This document shows, piece after piece, positions 1-11,404 of a stretch of 64,000 nt of DNA (position 1 is the stretch's first letter; each line of letters opens with the position of its first letter). This DNA is from Adiantum capillus-veneris (lineage: Eukaryota > Streptophyta > Polypodiopsida > Polypodiales > Pteridaceae): assembly GCA_014529385.2 (NCBI GenBank), contig CM043966.1, positions 40,236,037 through 40,300,036 on the forward strand, given 5' to 3'. The position numbers and the translations under genes were made by a program. The notes below the pieces were generated by a model. It was given only the letters and a program-made list of their open reading frames with translations. It searched no databases and was not told where the DNA came from.

Positions 1-993
1 ATTTCGTGGTACATGCCATATTTGAAAGGAAGTAAAAGACTTTAACAACTTCCTCACTTTGAAAAACCAGCCCTTCATGCCTTCTTGATTTACCTTCCAG
101 GTACCTTGAACTTGCCGCACAATCAACATAGAATCACCTTTGATTAAAAGCCTCCTTACATGTCTTTTGACACATTCTTCCAAGCCCAAACAGAGGCTTG
201 CATACTCAGCCTCATTATTACTCTTTACATCCACTTCTTGGCTTCCAAACCAGCACTCAATGCCATTTTTATCCACAAATACATAACCAATAGTGCCCTT
301 ATTAATGCTCCTTTTGAAAGCCCCGTCAAAGTATAAGGTACCCTCTACATCCTGAAGCTCCGCATGCATAGTTGGACTTGGTGCTATCTTCTTTTCCAAA
401 TCCTTCTTCAACTCACTCCTTGCATGAATATCCTTAAAAGTGAGCATATCCGCCATATTTGATCTCACACTATCCTCCTTAGTAAAGCTCATGTCAAATT
501 GTTGCAAGCTAAGTATCCACTTTTGCAATTTAGGACTATCCCCAGGATACCTTAGTGCATGAGGCAATAAACTACATGATGTTAACACCACAAAAGGCTT
601 ACAAATAAGATAAGATTTCAGCCTTTTTGTTGCATATACCAATGCCCAAACCAATTGCTCGATCTCATGCCAAGATTTTTGTGCATCATTCTTCACTTTG
701 CTTATGTAGTAAACCGGCCTCATATAAGATTGCTTTTTTCCTTTTTGCATCAATACTGCACCAATAGCATGCTCACCCACGCTCAAGCTCAAGTAAAACA
801 TTTCATCCCAACAAGGAGGCATCATCAAAGGTAATGTAGATAGCTTTTCCTTGACGTCCTCAAAAGCTGTTTGCTCATGCTCAGTCCAAAGAAAAGGGTC
901 TTTTTGTGTTGCTTCTTGCAAAGGGTGCACATATTCAGCAAGCATACAAAAAGACCTTGACAAGTACCTTAGCTTTTGTACAAAACTCATCAA
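1..993 (-). pseudogene. RNase H region of element T: degenerate RNH plus second (aRNH) domain
   Basis: After the TAA at 994-996 the same frame stays open to the window edge. It encodes the RT connection (KDPFLWTEHEQTAFEDVK), then a first RNase H whose leading catalytic Asp is lost (YLSLSVGEHAIGAVL, where active copies have an Asp in the strand). A tether and a second RNase H follow: LYFDGAFKRSINKGTIGYV, EAEYASLCLGLEE and KGDSMLIVRQVQG, carrying the D-E-D triad. An inactive original RNase H paired with an acquired active one is the known Tat-lineage arrangement. Listed as a pseudogene only because it is separated from the start by a stop. Confidence 0.78.
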
Positions 994-3906
994 TTACTTT
1001 GTACTTTTAGGACTCTCTATCATAAGAAAACATTCCACTTTTGCAGGATCTGGAGCTATCCCATTCCCACTTACCTCATGGCCAAGAAGTATCACTCTAG
1101 CTCTTGCAATTTTACATTTCAAAGGATTGAGTTGACCCCCATCATCATCAATCCTTTTAAACACCATATCAAGATTTTTCACATGAAGCATTCTATCACT
1201 GTAAACACAAAAATCATCCATAAAAACTTTTACAAAGCTTCCAAGGTAAGGCCCCAATACTTTGTCCATCCAACTTTGGAAGCTCGCATAAGAATTCATC
1301 AAGCCAAAGGGCATCACCCTATAGCAAAACACTCCCCATGCGGTCAAAAAGCTGGTCTTCTTTTGATCTTCATATGAAATCCCAATTTGAAAATACCCAC
1401 TAAACCCATCACATACCGAATATCTCTCATGACCTGCAACAGTGTCCAAAATCTCATCCTGAAAGGGAAAGGGATAGTGATGCCGCTTTGTTGCTGCATT
1501 CAATGGCTTATAGTTCACCCATATTCTCCATTTATTTCCCTTATTTGGAACTATAACCACAGGGGAAACCCATTCTGCATCATCCACAAGGTAGATAAAA
1601 CCAGCTTGCAAAAGCTTACTCACCTCTATCTCCAATACCTTTCGTTGAATGGTGCCCAATCTCCTTAGCTTTTCAGCAACAGGCTTTGCACCTTCTTTAA
1701 GCTTTATTTCATGAACAACACTCTTTGTTCCCCTCATTTGAGCATAATATTTGGAAAACAACTTAGTATACTTATCAAACAATGCATCATATGCTTCTCT
1801 CTCTCGACTAGCCAGGTCACCTGTAAGCATATCCATTAATTCAGCTTTTGGTACATTCGGCTCATGATCAGCCCCATGGTCATTTTCTGATCTCATAGCA
1901 TCCCCTTTATCACAATTTTCATCATATACATGTATCCCACAAAGATCTACATCAAGATCAAGAAGACTTTGATCATAAACCTCATCATCAGTACATGTAG
2001 AGGATGCACTAGAAGAACTGTCACACATGTCATAAGTGGATGGCGATAAATATTGATGCATAGCTGGTTCATCATCAATTTCCAGCACCTTACATGTTTT
2101 CATATCATATCTAATCCTCTTCTCTTTAGGCCTGTCCACAAAGAGGTCAATACATCCCCTGTACCAGTCCTGCCGTAACCTCATAGCAATCAACCAAGGT
2201 CTACCCAATATAACTGGATATGCCCCAAGCTTTGCAGGCATCACATGAATGTCCATGACAGACCTTTGAACCAAAACATTAAGCTCCAAGTCATGAATAA
2301 CTCCCAAGCATTTCACTCTACTACTATTTGCCATCTTCACACTGAACAAGGATTTGCCTGTGAGCTGCAATCCCAATTGCTGCATTGTTTCCTCTGTCAT
2401 AATGCACACTTGGGCTCCACCATCCATGTACGCCTTATTCACCCTCCTTCCATGTATCCAAGCATCAACCACATGCAAAACATCAGTAACTTTATGAAGC
2501 TGCACTACATGTGCATCGCGTGTCTTTACCTTCACCCTTCTAACACTAGCTAGTTTATGCCAGTGCCTTCTCATACTTGAGCTTAAATGCAAGAGTTGCC
2601 CATATGATATGTCGGCCCTCTTGTTCTTCAAGTGTTCTAAGAGATTGTATGCTGATTGAACCTTCCCAAGCTGAAAATCATCCATGCCTATCTTCCTTTT
2701 TCTTGCCCTTACCTTTGCCTGCTTACTACTTTCAGCCTCTTCCATAGGTGCCTTGCCTTTATCTACATCTCTCCTTGGCTTTGTCCTTGCTCTTTCCTCT
2801 TTGAAAAGTCCTTCACTCCCTGATTTTTGTGCCCTTGTTCTCTTATTTACAAAGACATCAACCTCATCATCTTCATCTCCCTCCTCAACTGCCTCCAAAA
2901 TTCCTACGTTAAATTGTGGAGGTGCTTGAGCTTGATTTTGTCCCTGTTGTTGTGCAAGTCCTTGACCTCGGAGAGGTTGCACATTTCCATTTACATTGCC
3001 TTCATTACCTATTTGTCTTTGTATGATAGGATATATACCTCCTGGCTCTCTCCTTGGTTGATTGCAATTGGGCGATATATGCCCTCTCTCCCCACAATTG
3101 TAACACATCACATTATCACCTCTATTCCTTTGAGGCCGTTCTCCTTGAGGTCTTCTTACTTGCTGTTGGAAAGCTTGCATAGCAAGTTTGAGGTTCCCTA
3201 TTTGCTCTGTCAATCTTTGAATGTCTTGGTGAAAGGATTCCTGTCCTCTATTGTCCACTCTTGGAGCCTCTACATGGATTTCCCTTTCAACATGCATATC
3301 TAAGGGCAAAGGCTCGACCACATTATTTGTTGATACATAACCATCCCTTTGATGTACATTTGCTTCTCTTTCCCTATTTGCCATTTCATGCCTTCTCACC
3401 TTCTTTCTCCATTGCTCTCTAGCAACCTTTACTGCCTGATTGTAGGTCCCTGGGTCCTTGAGCTCCACCTTGTCTCTGATGCTTTGATGTAAGACAACCA
3501 CAAACCTATCTTTCTTCAAAAAATCAGGGGGCATTTGATTCTCTTCAAGTCCCTTTATGATATTTCTCCAACAAGCTTCAAACCTGTTTATGTGCACATT
3601 GATGTCTTCATGTTCTCCTTGTTGCAGCTTGCTTAGCTCTCTCCACAAATACTCAGGATCATCCTCCTTCTCAAACTCTTCTCTCAAGGCATGAGAAATA
3701 ATATTCCAATCTCCCTTTACACCACCTTCAATCCTATCTTCATACCATTCACGTGCTTCACCTTCAAGTAGCAAACTCACCAAACGTACCTTGAATGCAC
3801 CATCGTCCCTATTGCTCTTCAATGCAATCAATTCGATCCTTCCGATGAACTTGTCCACATATTCTCCTTTTCCACCCTTGAAGACTTCATACCAATCTCC
3901 CGCCAT
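994..3906 (-). CDS. gag-protease-reverse transcriptase polyprotein of element T
   Basis: An open frame extends up to 4,131, but the part above 3,906 runs through the primer site and LTR. I therefore take the Met at 3,906 (MAGDWYEVF) as the start. Gag contains EGEAREWYED and one zinc knuckle CYNCGERGHISPNC (near 3,070-3,115). The protease active site reads YMDGGAQVCIM, so DGGA replaces the usual D(S/T)GA. RT shows SVCDGFSGYFQIGI (motif A) and VFMDDFCVYS (motif C, FMDD). The frame is uninterrupted through gag, PR and most of RT, and ends at a TAA (994-996) where the RT connection should continue. The product would copy element RNA to cDNA in cytoplasmic particles. That single stop makes it defective unless read through. 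Confidence 0.8.
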   Translation of the reverse strand: MAGDWYEVFKGGKGEYVDKFIGRIELIALKSNRDDGAFKVRLVSLLLEGEAREWYEDRIEGGVKGDWNIISHALREEFEKEDDPEYLWRELSKLQQGEHEDINVHINRFEACWRNIIKGLEENQMPPDFLKKDRFVVVLHQSIRDKVELKDPGTYNQAVKVAREQWRKKVRRHEMANREREANVHQRDGYVSTNNVVEPLPLDMHVEREIHVEAPRVDNRGQESFHQDIQRLTEQIGNLKLAMQAFQQQVRRPQGERPQRNRGDNVMCYNCGERGHISPNCNQPRREPGGIYPIIQRQIGNEGNVNGNVQPLRGQGLAQQQGQNQAQAPPQFNVGILEAVEEGDEDDEVDVFVNKRTRAQKSGSEGLFKEERARTKPRRDVDKGKAPMEEAESSKQAKVRARKRKIGMDDFQLGKVQSAYNLLEHLKNKRADISYGQLLHLSSSMRRHWHKLASVRRVKVKTRDAHVVQLHKVTDVLHVVDAWIHGRRVNKAYMDGGAQVCIMTEETMQQLGLQLTGKSLFSVKMANSSRVKCLGVIHDLELNVLVQRSVMDIHVMPAKLGAYPVILGRPWLIAMRLRQDWYRGCIDLFVDRPKEKRIRYDMKTCKVLEIDDEPAMHQYLSPSTYDMCDSSSSASSTCTDDEVYDQSLLDLDVDLCGIHVYDENCDKGDAMRSENDHGADHEPNVPKAELMDMLTGDLASREREAYDALFDKYTKLFSKYYAQMRGTKSVVHEIKLKEGAKPVAEKLRRLGTIQRKVLEIEVSKLLQAGFIYLVDDAEWVSPVVIVPNKGNKWRIWVNYKPLNAATKRHHYPFPFQDEILDTVAGHERYSVCDGFSGYFQIGISYEDQKKTSFLTAWGVFCYRVMPFGLMNSYASFQSWMDKVLGPYLGSFVKVFMDDFCVYSDRMLHVKNLDMVFKRIDDDGGQLNPLKCKIARARVILLGHEVSGNGIAPDPAKVECFLMIESPKSTK

Positions 3907-3975
3907 AGGCCTTGAGTTGATCTTCAAATGGATGCCAATCTGTAGATCAAAACCCTGTTGGAAGAATTCTCTTCT

Positions 3976-3992
3976 CCTCGGTGGGGGCACCA
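3976..3992 (-). other. Primer binding site of element T
   Basis: On the minus strand the sequence TGGTGCCCCCACCGAGG lies 5 nt inside an LTR end (...CCTTCACA). It begins with TGG, the complement of a tRNA CCA tail. I cannot assign the tRNA with confidence. Confidence 0.55.
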
Positions 3993-3997
3993 GTTTA

Positions 3998-4750
3998 TGT
4001 GAAGGATTGGGGGGCAGGCCTCTACAACACCTCAAACCAACACCAAGAAAAGAGGATGAAGAGTATAGCTCTCTCGAGATAATATGGGCTGATCTTCTCT
4101 CACTAATTTTCTCACTTTGACACACACTCAACCTCGACTAGCTCCGATTAGCTTCCCTCTACACTACTACAACTCCCACTACACTCCATTGCACTCAAAG
4201 ACACCAAGGAAGCAATAAAATAAAGAAAAAAATTGAGAAAAAAACCATGGAAATCTCTGCACTTTTGACCATAACTCAAAGAGCTTCACTTCTTTTCAAA
4301 CCTCCTTTCTTGTGCTAGTAGGGCTTCCATAGGCGCTCCCATATATACACATAGCCTGACCAAAACCAACTGAAATCAAGCTGAATTTGAAAACCCACAA
4401 AGTTCAGCAAAAAAAATCAAAAAAGGTGATGGAAAAATTGGGGGAAACCTTGCCCTTTGATATATGTACAAGCAAGGCATTGCAGCACATAGTTTACCCT
4501 CAACTAGCTGCACCACAAGGAGCTGCACACACCATAGCCACCATACCTCAAAACAAGATGAAGAGAGGTCAATATGCAGAGCTAAGAACCCACTTTCATC
4601 AGCCCATTGAGGAGAGACACACTCTCAACTCACCACATCGGGCCCTCGACTAGCAAGACAAGCTGCTCTACTCCCAAACGCCTCTATCCCTCGCGGCAAT
4701 CAGGGCTTCTTGCTGCTAGATCCTCCTCTGTCAAATTCCCCACTCACTCA
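3998..4750 (-). repeat. 5' LTR of element T (outer limit uncertain)
   Basis: The inner LTR end is the plus-strand TGTGAAGGATTGG at 3,998. A minus-strand TATA-like stretch (TATATATGG, about 4,338-4,347) could be the element promoter. No second LTR is in the window, so the outer end cannot be fixed and may reach about 5,040. Confidence 0.45.
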
Positions 4751-5040
4751 TGAACTCAAGCTGATAAAAACTCAGTTTTTTTCATATTTTTCAAGTACTA
4801 AGTGACTCTTTCAAGTTTTGACACGTCTATGTACAAAAACAGCAAAACTATGCACCCCGCACAACTGGCCCGCATGCGTAGAGACAGCTGGCACACACCG
4901 CCTTTGTACACTTTGTACAAGCATGCTTTATTTACATATGAGGGACCCAAAAGCATTAAAAAACCCTTTCCAAATTCCTTGGGGTGGCTTGCATCATTCC
5001 GTAAAAACACGTCACAACGGCTCTATAAAAAGGAAATAGA

Positions 5041-6900
5041 ATAGGATTCTGAGCACCACGGCTCACCCTTGCTCGCATACAAAGATGTGGGCTCAAGTCC
5101 CACTTGAGAGACCAGCCGAGAAACCTCAAAAAGGATGAAGGAAATGAAATTAGCGAGGAAGAGTTGTCGAGGAGGTTGGATGCGATGTTTCTCGGCTATG
5201 TCGAGGCCTATTGTGAGGAAAAACTGTTGCATGAAGCCGAATGTGGTGTTGTTCATGCCCTGTGGGATGGGGAATAGACCTACGAGCCAAATGTAAAGCT
5301 TGGGTACTATGAGGAGCCTCACGAGGAACTTACGGAATCCTACCTTTCGATCAAGGAAGGAATCCCAGTATGCGACAGCTTGCAACAGCTGGCCTATGCA
5401 TGATGGTGCTGTTGTTAGCAAACCAAAGCTGGGAAAATCGATGGCCAACAAGCCAGACTCACACAATGAGTATTGTGTGAATGAAGGAAGTGGGGAGGAG
5501 TGCAAAAAGGTTACTGTTGACTCCTACCTCCCGCACGACTGGGAAAAGCAAACTACTGCGGAACAAGAATGTGCCGCACCCAAAACGGGATCCATGGAAA
5601 TGCTTATGCCTATGGAGGTGTTTGATGATGGGACTAAAAAAGAGGTGAGGCTCGGAGAAGTCCAAGATTTGTTGAATGAAGTGGAACACCCGCTAGGCTT
5701 GGCCGATGGGCATCAAGAGCAGGATAGGTTGTTGGAGGTGCCTTGTGGGGTGCCATTTTCAGGTTATGCTGTAGTACCGGCCTCTTTGGAGGAGACTATT
5801 CCCGAGAGCGCAAGGGAACCAGAACGGGTATGGACAGAGGAGGCCAGTGGCCAAGGGTTGCGGGTAAAACTACATGAACCTGTTCGAAATCAGGTTGAAA
5901 GAAGGCAGGCTGTGGTATTGAAGGCTGAGCCCGGGATATTACGCAGGCAAAACCAGGGAAGGCATGACAAAGTACTTTTTTATGGAAACGTAGCGGGTGC
6001 GAACCCTTTTCACGAAGAGTTGCATGGTGATCGGGTCATGGTAGTGGTTATAGTGATTCAAAAGGAAAGGCAGTTTGAGTTCTCTTATGGCTTATTCATT
6101 GAGCTCAAATAGGTTAAGGTGGACCCTCCACGAGTGGTTGCCATTAGGAGACGATTGAGTAAGAGGATGCAAGTCATGTTATGGATGCACAGTTATGGGG
6201 CTGAGGATGGCACAACTGGCCAATTCTCAGTCATGGTACTCTCGACAAGGTACCCATTGGTGGGAGACGCTCGAACCTAGCTATGGGCAGCTTAAGCTTG
6301 CGGGACTGTCTTGACTAGCCAAATATGCTGCACTCGAAGGACTGGATGTCCTTTTACTCGAGGTTTCCTGTGATGTAGCGGACGACCTCCTCAATGGTCG
6401 AGATGGCATAGACAGTTGGAAGCCGGGCTAGAGAGCCGGGTGAGATGCACGGATATGACAAAGAGTGGGCTTGGTAATCATGCAGGGCTTGGTAATTACA
6501 AGCAAGGCACGCAGATGATAAGTAGCGTAAGGAATGCGACACGGACAAACGATAAAAACACGGTTGATTCATACGCAAATACAGGTCTCGGGGCAGCCTA
6601 CAGTGGGGTTGCATCCTTGTCATCATCACATGTTGCGAGTGCAGACAGTGAGCAGTCCTTTCAGCTGAGCCAGAGAGGTCTATGTCGAAGACGATGAAGT
6701 CAATGACGAGGTACTAAGGGTCTTTGTCGACGACGCCTGCTCATTGTCGTTTGCCACCTGTTAGTGAGAAAATGAAAGAGTCACCACCTCCTTTGGAGTG
6801 TGCAACCGCCTAGTGATGGCTACAATGAATGGATTTCCCAAGGACTGTACGCCCATAGATGATCAAGCTGATGTCGAAGATACTGTGTACTATAGCAGTC
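5041..6900 (+). pseudogene. Unassigned decayed coding region, including ORF 5,300-6,112
   Basis: The longest frame (5,300-6,112, 270 codons, probably non-AUG or incomplete at its start) is hydrophilic and acid-rich, with no domain I recognise. Downstream at 6,416-6,697 another frame contains QGTQMISSVRNATRTND. This recurs as QGTQVISSVRNATQTNE in a minus-strand ORF at 10,889-11,404. Sequence near 5,930-5,965 also resembles 10,040-10,080. The segment therefore looks like a broken copy of an unknown low-copy coding repeat, either an unclassified element or a captured gene fragment. Confidence 0.4.
6672..6735 (+). repeat. Copy of part of the 33-bp acidic minisatellite
   Basis: Nearly identical to 7,801-7,860: both run TCTATGTCGAAGACGATGAA followed by GTCAAYGACGAGGTACTAAG. 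This is a dispersed copy of the array at 7,700-8,010. Confidence 0.7.
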
Positions 6901-6949
6901 ACTGGTGAGAGACCATACGAACCACGATGAGATGGTGTCCTAGCAGGAG

Positions 6950-7370
6950 GTAACTTCATCCTCTGTTAAAAACACAAGACAAGAGGCTGCTGTCCACCCA
7001 AAAATGCAACTGTGAGGTGATGAAAACGGTGCTGTCCCGCGATTTTCAGCGTGCCTAGTAGGAGGTAACTTCATCCTCTATTAAAATCCACACCCCTTCA
7101 AGGTGCAAGAATAGGTGATTGCATTTGAAGAAAGTTGTTTCTTCCTTGCAATAGCCATGTTGGGAATATCCTACAATGAACGCATCCAAGAGACGAGATT
7201 TTCACTAGACAGCTCATTAACAAGTTCTAAAGCTTTGATAATGGGACCACATTTGGCATTTGCATCCAGTTCATAGAACCTACTTGCCACACCATGTTAG
7301 GTAGCATAAGGCCACATTCCTTCAATGTGCAATCATAGGTGATTGCATCCAAAGAGAGGCCTTTTTTGCG
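6950..7370. repeat. Dispersed short repeats
   Basis: AGGAGGTAACTTCATCCTCT occurs twice, near 6,945 and 7,060. A second motif (cacattccttcaatgtgcaa, then aggtgattgcatc) occurs near 7,090-7,150 and 7,295-7,365, and in diverged form near 11,866-11,925. No coding sequence seen here. Confidence 0.6.
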
Positions 7371-7444
7371 CATATGTGGCACAGTGCCAAATGTCGTGAA
7401 GACTCTAGTGCTAATCGATCATATCTGTCTCTAAGGAGAGCCCA

Positions 7445-7640
7445 TGTCAGATGCAACGGAAGAGAATAAGGATTTGCTTGGATCTAGTACTCCGCACACA
7501 AACACAAGGGACACTTTACTTCACTTGAGAGAACTGAACTGAACTGAAAGAAAGAGAGAAATGATAGAGAGAGAGAGAAAAGAGACGACACAGGGATGTC
7601 GGGTCCCAACCCTCAAGGGCCCCCTTGCTCTGTTTCCAAA
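7445..7640 (-). repeat. LTR-end repeat, copy 1
   Basis: Begins TGTCAGATGCAACGGAAGAG and shares about 180 bp with copy 2 at 8,376, including the lead-in to a GA-rich tract and the phrase AACCCTCAAGGGCCCCCTTG. Interpreted as the inner end of a minus-strand LTR. The primer site next to it is badly decayed. Confidence 0.55.
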
Positions 7641-7699
7641 TCAAGTACTTTCTTTATTCTTGCACAAATGCGACTACAATGATGCTGATGCTGAAGGGT

Positions 7700-8060
7700 A
7701 TTGATGCTACTGAGGTAGTGAAGGGGTCTATATCGAAGAAGATGATGTCGACGACAAGTTCTGTGGGTTCTATGTCGAAGACGGGGAGGTCGACGACGAG
7801 GTCTATGTCGAAGACGATGAAGTCAACGACGAGGTACTAAGGGTCTTTGTCGACGATGATGAAGTCAAGGACGGTATTGTGTCGAAGACGGTGAAGTAGA
7901 CAACGGTTCTGTGTCGAAGACGGTGATGTCCACAACGGTTCTATGTCGAAGACTGTGATGTCCACGACGAGGTCTATGTCGAAGACGATGATGTCGACGA
8001 CGGGTACTGCTGGTCTATGTCGATGACGACGACGACGACAGTGACTGTGACGATGACAAC
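7700..8060 (+). repeat. Tandem minisatellite, unit about 33 bp (GAY/GTC rich)
   Basis: About nine imperfect units of the form tctatgtcgaagacgatg followed by atgtcgacgacgagg. In one frame the units read as an all-acidic repeat (Y-V-E-D-D-E-V-D-D-E-V). In another they read Ser/Met/Thr-rich. The array then fades into simple GAC/GAT repeats to about 8,220. No start, stop or promoter suggests it is a gene. Confidence 0.75.
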
Positions 8061-8362
8061 AATGGTATTGTTGTCAAGTCTGGGACTGCGATGACGATGA
8101 CGAAGGTGTCTTCGTCAAGATAGGGATCTGCGATGACGATGGCGATGGTGTCGTCATCAAGATAGGGACTTCGACGACGATGACGATGGAGACGACAACG
8201 ATGGTGTCGACGATGACGACGTCAAGGCTGAAAACTGGAAACGCTAGGTTGTTTGCTGAAAACTGAAAACACGAGGCTGATCTGGGCCTTCTTCTTGAGA
8301 AAACGCTAGGGCTCTTGCTGAGGTGCTGCCTGATTGCTGGGTGCCTGCCTCCTTATGTCCCT

Positions 8363-8639
<277 letters not shown>

Positions 8640-8640
<1 letters not shown>

Positions 8641-9440
8641 CTTTGATACCAATGTTAGGTGCAGTGGAATAAATGTTGTATTTTCTAAAGATTAGTGATC
8701 TTTATTTCTCAAGGTTCCTTTTAGTTCTTAGGGAGAGAGAGAGAGCTTTCCGTCTTATGGGGAGTGCTATGATCACAACACAAAGTGAGTGGACACTGTG
8801 CGTGCAAGTGAATGAGACTGAGAGAAGGAGAGAGAAGAGATACGACACCCAAGAGGTTGTAAAACCCTCCTCCGAAGGCCCCACTCTCGACGGTGAGATT
8901 GGTCTACTTGATTGCACAAAGATGTACAATGCGTATGCAATGGACTGATGCAATGGGACTATGCCGATGGTGACGACAGTGACGATGACGACGACTTAGG
9001 CTAAAATCTATGAACTTCTTGGTGGCTGAAAATGATTGTTTCTTGATGGGTTCATGGATGAAAAAAAGACTATTTTTGTCGGGTCAAGAGGATGATAGAA
9101 AACACTGCTGTAATCTTCTCTTTGGCTGCTGAAAAATGATGGGACAGCAGAGGTTTTCTTGCTGAAATTTGCAGGTTTTCAGCTGCTAATAAACCCTCAC
9201 CGGTTACGGAGGTTCTGCTGCAACTAATGATAAAAAACGCTGATCCAGTGATGTGTTCCTGACGTTAGTGCATGCTGAAAACGTTGCAGATCTGCAAGCA
9301 AATCCTAGTGTTAATGATTCTTGATGGTGCTACTGCCAATGGGGTAAAACGACAGGGCATGGTGGGCTTGGGATGGCGATAGAAGGTTCTGGAAAACGCC
9401 AAGAGGAAGGTCCTTTTGGCGATGGCTGAAAACGCTGATG
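8640..9440 (-). mobile_element. LTR-retrotransposon 5' end fragment, copy 3 (primer site plus LTR)
   Basis: GCTTTGATACCAA (8,640-8,652), the reverse complement of a tRNA-iMet primer site, directly precedes TGTTAGGTGCAGTGGAATAA (8,653). That is the inner end of a minus-strand LTR. The following few hundred bases match copies 1 and 2 only in layout (GA-rich tract, then 'aaccctc..gggccc'-like text, then GAC/GAT-rich sequence). No gag or pol is present, so it is either a non-autonomous element or a remnant. Confidence 0.5.
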
Positions 9441-10270
9441 GCTGAGGGAAGGGGAGTCTTGCTGAGAGAGGGTGGGGCTCTTGTTGCTTGGGGAAGCCTG
9501 CTATGCCTTTGCTCATCTGCTCAGTATTTAGAGGTCCTACCGGAAGATAGAACCCATTATTTTTTTAATGCTCATTTTGTGCTATTGGCACCTTATGCTC
9601 ACGAGGAGCTGCATAGGAGCAGCATGAACGGTGAGAGAGATGTATGGCGGCCAGGGTTGCCTGCTTTTATGAATAAGGAGCCCCCTAACGGGTTACTCAA
9701 TGGGATTGAGCAGGGCCGACTGAAGGTAAAGACATGCGAGTTGACTCGTTTTTTTTTTTGAGAATCCTGAGCCAAAGTGTGGCAGTCACCAATGGTGGCC
9801 CTATGAGCGGGCAGCTTTGCGAGGTCTTTCAGGTAGATAAAAGCAGGGGCTTGATGCATAATGGCTGGGTCTTGATGCATAACTACAACCGTTCTCTAGT
9901 CTTGATGAGCAAGAGGTAAGCAGCCGTGTGGTGTACCTAATGGATCAGCAGGGCCTGGTTTTACTGCAAGCCACAGATGGCCGCTGCATTCCCCCACGAC
10001 GAAGCGGAATACGAGAGAGTGCAAGACGGGTAGAGTGTACTCGATATCGTGCCTGGCATATTAGGCAGCAAGAAAAATAGGTGGTTGGCCAATGGTTTAT
10101 CCCTCCTTGAAGAGGGATGATCAGCGAGGTGGATTACTATTTGCGAGGTACTGAAAAGAATGGTGTTTTTGACTGGTCATGCGAACCAAGTGAGGTGTCG
10201 CTCAAATATTCATGGGAGGAAAAGTTGGCCAATGTAAGGCACGATCCATAATGTGAGCGGGCGGGCCAGC
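9440..10270. other. Unassigned region with short degenerate frames
   Basis: Holds open frames of about 100 codons or fewer, with no domain I recognise. Text near 9,600 (cacgaggagctgcat) resembles 6,012 (cacgaagagttgcatgg), and 10,040-10,080 resembles 5,930-5,965. This links it to the unknown coding repeat at 5,041-6,900. Confidence 0.4.
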
Positions 10271-10281
10271 CCGCATTTTAT

Positions 10282-10887
10282 TTGAGTTGCTTCGTTTGGC
10301 TAGTGGCTTGGATTGGAGCTACGACAGGAAAATTCGGGGTCAATGATGACGATGGGTATGCTTGGAGAGTGATCATGCACACACTTTTGATCATTAGACA
10401 GTGTTGGTTAAGATGGCACCACTGGATTCTGTGTATCGAAGCCGCAAATAAACTATATGCCTCTTGCAGCCAGCAGGGTAGTGCGTTGATGGGTAAATTA
10501 GAAATGCGGGGATGGCGATCGAGCGACTTCGTTTGGTTGATTGCTTGGACTAAAAGTATGGCAGTGGATGACACTGCATATGTGGCTTCGAGTGGTGTCC
10601 AACAATGTAAGTTGCACCCGGAAGATGGGGGTTATTGCTCTATGGATAATGTATGTACACTTGATGAGGACATCGAGCTTTTTTGCGGGAGGAATGAGTG
10701 TTACGGGTCCCATTTTTGGAGAACACTTCGGGATCCTCCACCTCTTCTCGGCCTCGCATTACTAGCTCACTTTCATGCTCCGAGGCCTCGAGGGCTCCGA
10801 GCCGACAAGAGGCCTACCTATTCATTTTGGTTGAAAGCGTGCTCCCATTGGTCTTCAGTCAGGCAAAATCTCGATATGGAAGCTTAG
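10282..10887 (+). pseudogene. Unknown repeated-module ORF, plus-strand copy
   Basis: A 201-codon frame of unknown function. It opens with SCFVWLVAWIGATTGKFGVN, and about 75 residues later contains a second, weaker version (SSDFVWLIAWTKSMAVDD). The same module occurs on the other strand 0.9 kb away as SCFIWRVAWLGSTTVEYKVN. The middle is Cys-rich. There is no signal peptide, membrane segment or catalytic motif I can name. The ATG may not be the true start, since similarity extends upstream into text without one. Confidence 0.4.
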
Positions 10888-10888
10888 A

Positions 10889-11404
10889 TCAGGTTTCCTG
10901 GAGGCCAGAGCATGTGAGGTATGGATGCAAGCCATTCCGGAGTGGAATGTGGATGGTTTTGGGCATCAGCCCTTCGTTAGCTTCTGATTCATGCATGTTC
11001 ACAGACACTGGCAATTCCCCATTGTCTGAGGGGAGAGAGTCGGCAGGCTCCACCTGACGCTCCTTATCATCAGTTTCACTTAAGTAGCCCGCAATCTTCC
11101 CATCTGGCTCGTAGGCCATCAATTCCCCATCCCAAAGGACCTCACAGTCATTGACCTTGTATTCCACTGTTGTGGATCCAAGCCAAGCAACTCGCCAAAT
11201 AAAACAACTCGTACGAGGCGCGGGCTGGAGCTCACTGAAACCCGCATTCCCGCAAGACGAGTTCTGTCCTACATCAGCTAGGTCTTCTTCGTTTGTTTGT
11301 GTCGCATTCCTTACACTACTAATCACCTGCGTGCCTTGCTCATGACTGCCAAGCCCTTCGAGCATCAACCATACCAGAAACGTTACCACCATCAGTGTGC
11401 CCAC
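10889..11404 (-). pseudogene. Unknown repeated-module ORF, minus-strand copy
   Basis: A 171-codon frame. After a hydrophobic N-terminus (TLMVVTFLVWLML) it carries QGTQVISSVRNATQTNE, a spacer, SCFIWRVAWLGSTTVEYKVN, and then an acidic C-terminal half. The first block recurs at 6,416-6,697 and the second at 10,282 and about 10,516. The copies are in opposite orientation and only partly open, so this is a decaying multi-copy coding repeat. Function unknown. Confidence 0.45.

Larger units (their letters stand above)
1..5040 (-). mobile_element. Ty3/gypsy element, Tat lineage (element T), cut by left window edge
   Basis: A minus-strand Ty3 retrotransposon. Reading from high to low coordinates the order is LTR, primer site, gag, protease, RT, a degenerate RNase H and a second RNase H. 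The second RNase H is the hallmark of the plant Tat lineage. Integrase and the 3' LTR lie beyond position 1. The upper LTR limit near 5,040 is a guess because no partner LTR is in the window. Confidence 0.8.

Noticed and set aside
3907-4131. N-terminal 75-codon extension of the element T polyprotein
   Set aside because: It reads through the primer site and LTR end, so it is a fortuitous open frame.
5041-5130. tRNA-like or SINE promoter (gggctcaagtccc, B-box-like) after a TATA-like ctataaaaagg
   Set aside because: No matching A box at the right distance and no cloverleaf. One short motif is not enough.
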